NCBI RefSeq assembly: GCF_017826695.1
Contig: NZ_JAFFZW010000002.1
Location: 310,001-374,000 of the forward strand
Source of the DNA: Pseudomonas alliivorans
GTDB lineage: Bacteria > Pseudomonadota > Gammaproteobacteria > Pseudomonadales > Pseudomonadaceae
DNA: 64,000 nt
Direction of reading: 5' to 3'
How positions within the stretch are numbered: position 1 is the first letter of the stretch; each line of letters opens with the position of its first letter. A model generated the notes under the pieces. That model was not told where the DNA came from and made no database searches. It saw only the letters and a list, made by a program, of their open reading frames with translations. Position numbers and translations under genes: made by a program. This document shows, one piece after another, positions 61,902-64,000 of the stretch.

Positions 61902-62595
61902 AAAGCGGCGTTCGGGCCCGGTCGCCCGATGATATATCGTTGGGCGAGGCGTACATCCAGCGCATCAGCGAGTTGCGTCCGCTGATGCCCAGCTTGACCG
62001 CTGCACGACGCTGGTAACTGCTCACCGTGCTCACCTTGAGCGCCAGACGCTCCGCCTGTTCCATGGCGGTCTGGCCTGTCAGCAGTCCCACGCAGACCTG
62101 CAGTTCGCGTTCGGAAAGCACCAGCCCGGTTTCACGCAGTCGTTCGTGGAAGCGGTCTTCAAGACCTTCGGGCTTCCTTGATTCGGCATCCAGGGTGGCC
62201 AGTTGCAGGGCGTCTACGTGCTTTTCCAGAATCGAAAACAGCAGCGGAGAAATGTCCTCCAGGCGGCGTCGTTCGGTCATCGAGAAATCACTGGACGGGC
62301 GTCCGCGAAACGCCGTGATCTTGCAGCAGTAACTTGGCGATTCCTGGGCCGGATTCAACTGAATGGAATCAGTGAAGCGCGAGGCCGCCCGGTGCGATGT
62401 CACGGTTTCGTTGAACACCGTGGACACCGGCGCTTTCGGTGTTTGCCAAGGCCTTGGCAGCAAGTAGAGGTGGGTCGCATCCACGGTCAACTGTGAGTTG
62501 ATCAACTCGTGAAACATGCTTGAAAAATGGCCGCTGCCGATGCTGGCTATGGCCCTGCCGATTTGAGGAAGTAGCGTTGGGGTCATCTTGCTCAT
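61876..62595 (-). CDS. Second LuxR-family regulator flanking the lipopeptide locus
   Basis: A 239-residue regulator with a C-terminal LuxR helix-turn-helix (LSERELQVCVGLLTGQTAME, then LKVSTVSSYQRRAAVKLGISG). It is clearly related to the regulator at 30284: both end in LGxSGRxSLxRWM after the recognition helix, and both lack a recognisable autoinducer or receiver domain. Flanking regulator pairs are common in Pseudomonas lipopeptide loci. The start is uncertain between ATGs at 62595 and 62586 because no strong ribosome site is seen. It may act with or against the upstream regulator. Confidence 0.85.
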   Translation of the reverse strand: MSKMTPTLLPQIGRAIASIGSGHFSSMFHELINSQLTVDATHLYLLPRPWQTPKAPVSTVFNETVTSHRAASRFTDSIQLNPAQESPSYCCKITAFRGRPSSDFSMTERRRLEDISPLLFSILEKHVDALQLATLDAESRKPEGLEDRFHERLRETGLVLSERELQVCVGLLTGQTAMEQAERLALKVSTVSSYQRRAAVKLGISGRNSLMRWMYASPNDISSGDRARTPLFSPAPALR

Positions 62596-63108
62596 CCATG
62601 ATTTCAGAACTACTGACGTCTCTAAGACGTTAATACGACTTGGCAGTCACATAAACTAATATTTTTATTTAGTTCAACTAGCGTGCCTGCGAAAGATGAC
62701 GATTTAGAGCGAAAGGAAATTATCTGCCGTAAAAGCGAAGGCTCATTTTTTTGGGGGGATCGGACAGGCCGCAGAGCCAGGATGCCGAGACCGTCTGAAG
62801 GCGCAAGGAAGCTTGCCAGACATCAATACCGTCACACACCGGTGTGACAGGGCCCCGTTGATCAGGCAGGGCCGCGTCGAAAAACGGCCCGATCGCGTCG
62901 CACCGTGTGCCTTGGCAGGCTCAGCGTCACAACATTCTGTCAAGGTTCGATCACCAGCAAGCCGTTACAAACCGTGCCGTTGCGCGGTTTTGACGGCCTC
63001 TCGGCCCAGCTGTAACGGGGGGCTGATCGAAAAAGTGCGTGGACTCTGGATATAACACTAATTAGAATGAGTCTCATTTGACACATCCATAGCGCAAGGC
63101 CTCTCGAC
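62596..63108. other. 513-bp non-coding gap between LuxR and sigma-factor genes
   Basis: No gene is supported here. It begins with an AT-rich stretch (62640-62670) that may hold the LuxR promoter. It contains a perfect inverted repeat GTCACAC-accg-GTGTGAC (62831-62848) of unknown role and, near its right end, a Fur-box-like sequence at 63060-63078. Confidence 0.6.
63060..63078 (+). promoter_or_regulatory. Possible Fur box upstream of the sigma-factor gene
   Basis: The 19-mer AATTAGAATGAGTCTCATT contains the AATGAG-CTCATT core seen in many Pseudomonas Fur sites and lies 31 bp before the sigma-factor start. Iron repression is usual for FecI-type genes. The match to the 19-bp consensus is partial. 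Confidence 0.45.
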
Positions 63109-63618
63109 ATGATCGAAGCAGCGACGTCAACGGACCATTCTCTACATTCCCTGTATCGCGACCACTATGGCTGGCTGGAAAGCTGGCTGAGACGGCGCAT
63201 GGGCAATGCCTGGGATGCTGCGGACCTTAGCCAGGATACGTTTCTTCGCGTGCTGTCCAGTTCACAGCAGATCGCCGATATGCAGGAACCTCGTGCTTAT
63301 CTGCTGACCGTCGGCAAGCGCCTGCTGAGCAACTTCTATACCCGTCGCAGTCTGGAACAGGCTTATCTTGAAGCCTTGGCACAGTTGCCGGAAGAGGCCG
63401 CTCCATCTCCCGAACAGCGCTGGCTGCTGCTGGAAACACTGCAGGCGCTGGACGAGTTGCTCGACGGACTGTCCGCTGTCGTGCGCAGGGCATTTCTGTG
63501 GAGCCAGCTCGAAGGCCTGGGTTATCGCGAAATTGCCGAACGTTTGCAGGTCTCCGAGCGCACCGTCAAACGCTACATGGCACACGCCTACGAACATTGT
63601 CTGCTGGTGGACTGGTGA
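63109..63618 (+). CDS. FecI-type ECF sigma factor
   Basis: A 169-residue extracytoplasmic-function sigma factor with region 2 (AADLSQDTFLRVL, about residues 40-52) and region 4 (LEGLGYREIAERLQVSERTVKRYMAHA, given in part; about 134-160). It resembles FecI/PvdS-group iron-starvation sigma factors that direct transcription of a TonB-dependent siderophore receptor. The stop codon overlaps the start of a FecR-like gene, the usual arrangement for this group. The receptor gene itself would lie beyond the window. Confidence 0.92.
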   Translation: MIEAATSTDHSLHSLYRDHYGWLESWLRRRMGNAWDAADLSQDTFLRVLSSSQQIADMQEPRAYLLTVGKRLLSNFYTRRSLEQAYLEALAQLPEEAAPSPEQRWLLLETLQALDELLDGLSAVVRRAFLWSQLEGLGYREIAERLQVSERTVKRYMAHAYEHCLLVDW

Positions 63619-64000
63619 TGCGTCAGTCGCTGTCCAGCCAAGACCGGGAGGTCGCACGCGCAGCGGCGCAATGGCTTGCGCTGCTGGAGTCCGGCGGTGC
63701 GAGCGACGAGGACCACGTCAAACTTCAGCATTGGCGCGACAGTGCCAGCAGTCACGAGCGCGCCTGGCAAAAGGCACAACAGCTGCGCAAGCGTTTTTTC
63801 GGCCTGCCGTCTCACCTTGCGATGGCCACCCTCGATCGTCCCGACAAGGCACGGCGCGCAGCGCTAAAAAGAGCGCTTGGAGTGGCCACGCTGGTTCCGG
63901 CCGTCTGGCTGCTGGGCCGGCAATTACCGATTGATGTCTGGCGCGCCGACCTGCAAACCTCTATCGGCGAACACAAGCGTCTTGCGTTGGCGGACGGCAG
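63618..64000 (+). CDS. FecR-like anti-sigma regulator, truncated by the window end
   Basis: The first 127 codons of a FecR-type protein are visible. The N-terminal cytoplasmic domain (AAQWLALLESGGASDEDHVK, then the HERAWQKA stretch, about residues 16-52) matches the sigma-binding DUF4880 region. A hydrophobic segment follows near 88-101, and the start of the periplasmic FecR domain (IGEHKRLALADG) is present. It would carry the signal from a TonB receptor to the sigma factor encoded just upstream. The ATG lies inside the sigma stop (TGATG). Confidence 0.88.
   Translation, partial: MRQSLSSQDREVARAAAQWLALLESGGASDEDHVKLQHWRDSASSHERAWQKAQQLRKRFFGLPSHLAMATLDRPDKARRAALKRALGVATLVPAVWLLGRQLPIDVWRADLQTSIGEHKRLALADG

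Overview
The window looks like a piece of chromosome from a plant-associated fluorescent Pseudomonas of the syringae/cichorii group. The grounds are the GC-rich coding style, Pseudomonas-type REP sequences, a syr-syp-box-like site, and an eight-module linear lipopeptide synthetase of the syringafactin/cichofactin type. No tRNA, rRNA, CRISPR array, phage or insertion sequence was seen. Most of the window is accessory metabolism packed into tight operons with stop/start overlaps.

Layout. (1) 120-1211: a membrane GGDEF protein. (2) 1183-8637: a complete zeaxanthin diglucoside cluster; crtE points left, idi2-crtX-crtY-crtI-crtB run right as an overlapping operon, and crtZ converges on crtB. (3) 8843-18175: a LysR regulator followed by a FAD oxidoreductase, a four-gene Dpp/Opp-type ABC transporter, its binding protein and two carboxymuconolactone-decarboxylase-like proteins. 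This is a coherent but functionally undefined uptake and oxidation system. (4) 18246-27374: a polyol/tetrose catabolic locus with a leftward operon (sugar ABC transporter, SDR, zinc dehydrogenase, DhaK- and DhaL-like kinase subunits) and, divergently, an RpiB-like isomerase and a SorC-type regulator; the set fits polyol -> erythrulose -> erythrulose phosphate -> erythrose 4-phosphate. (5) 27763-30129: a membrane PQQ dehydrogenase of the glucose/quinate family, closed by a strong bidirectional terminator. (6) 30284-62595: the lipopeptide locus with a LuxR regulator, NRPS A (3 modules), NRPS B (5 modules plus tandem thioesterases), MacA- and MacB-like export proteins and a second LuxR regulator. 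(7) 63109-end: a FecI-type sigma factor and the start of its FecR anti-sigma partner.

Reading the adenylation pockets by eye gives Leu-Leu-Gln-Leu-Gln-Val(Ile)-Leu-Leu. Gln rather than Thr at position 5 makes the product cichofactin-like rather than syringafactin. Condensation-domain motifs predict D-Leu1, D-Leu2, D-Gln3, L-Leu4, D-Gln5, L-Val6, D-Leu7, L-Leu8. Two adenylation domains of NRPS B (modules 4 and 7) are about 98% identical over 1.2 kb and lie exactly 9,480 bp apart in frame, a sign of recent gene conversion or module duplication and a potential site for in-frame module deletion. A near-perfect syr-syp-like operator sits 61 bp upstream of the NRPS A start codon.

All functional calls come from reading translations and motifs without database searches; substrate calls for region 3, the exact polyol in region 4 and the dehydrogenase substrate in region 5 are inferences.
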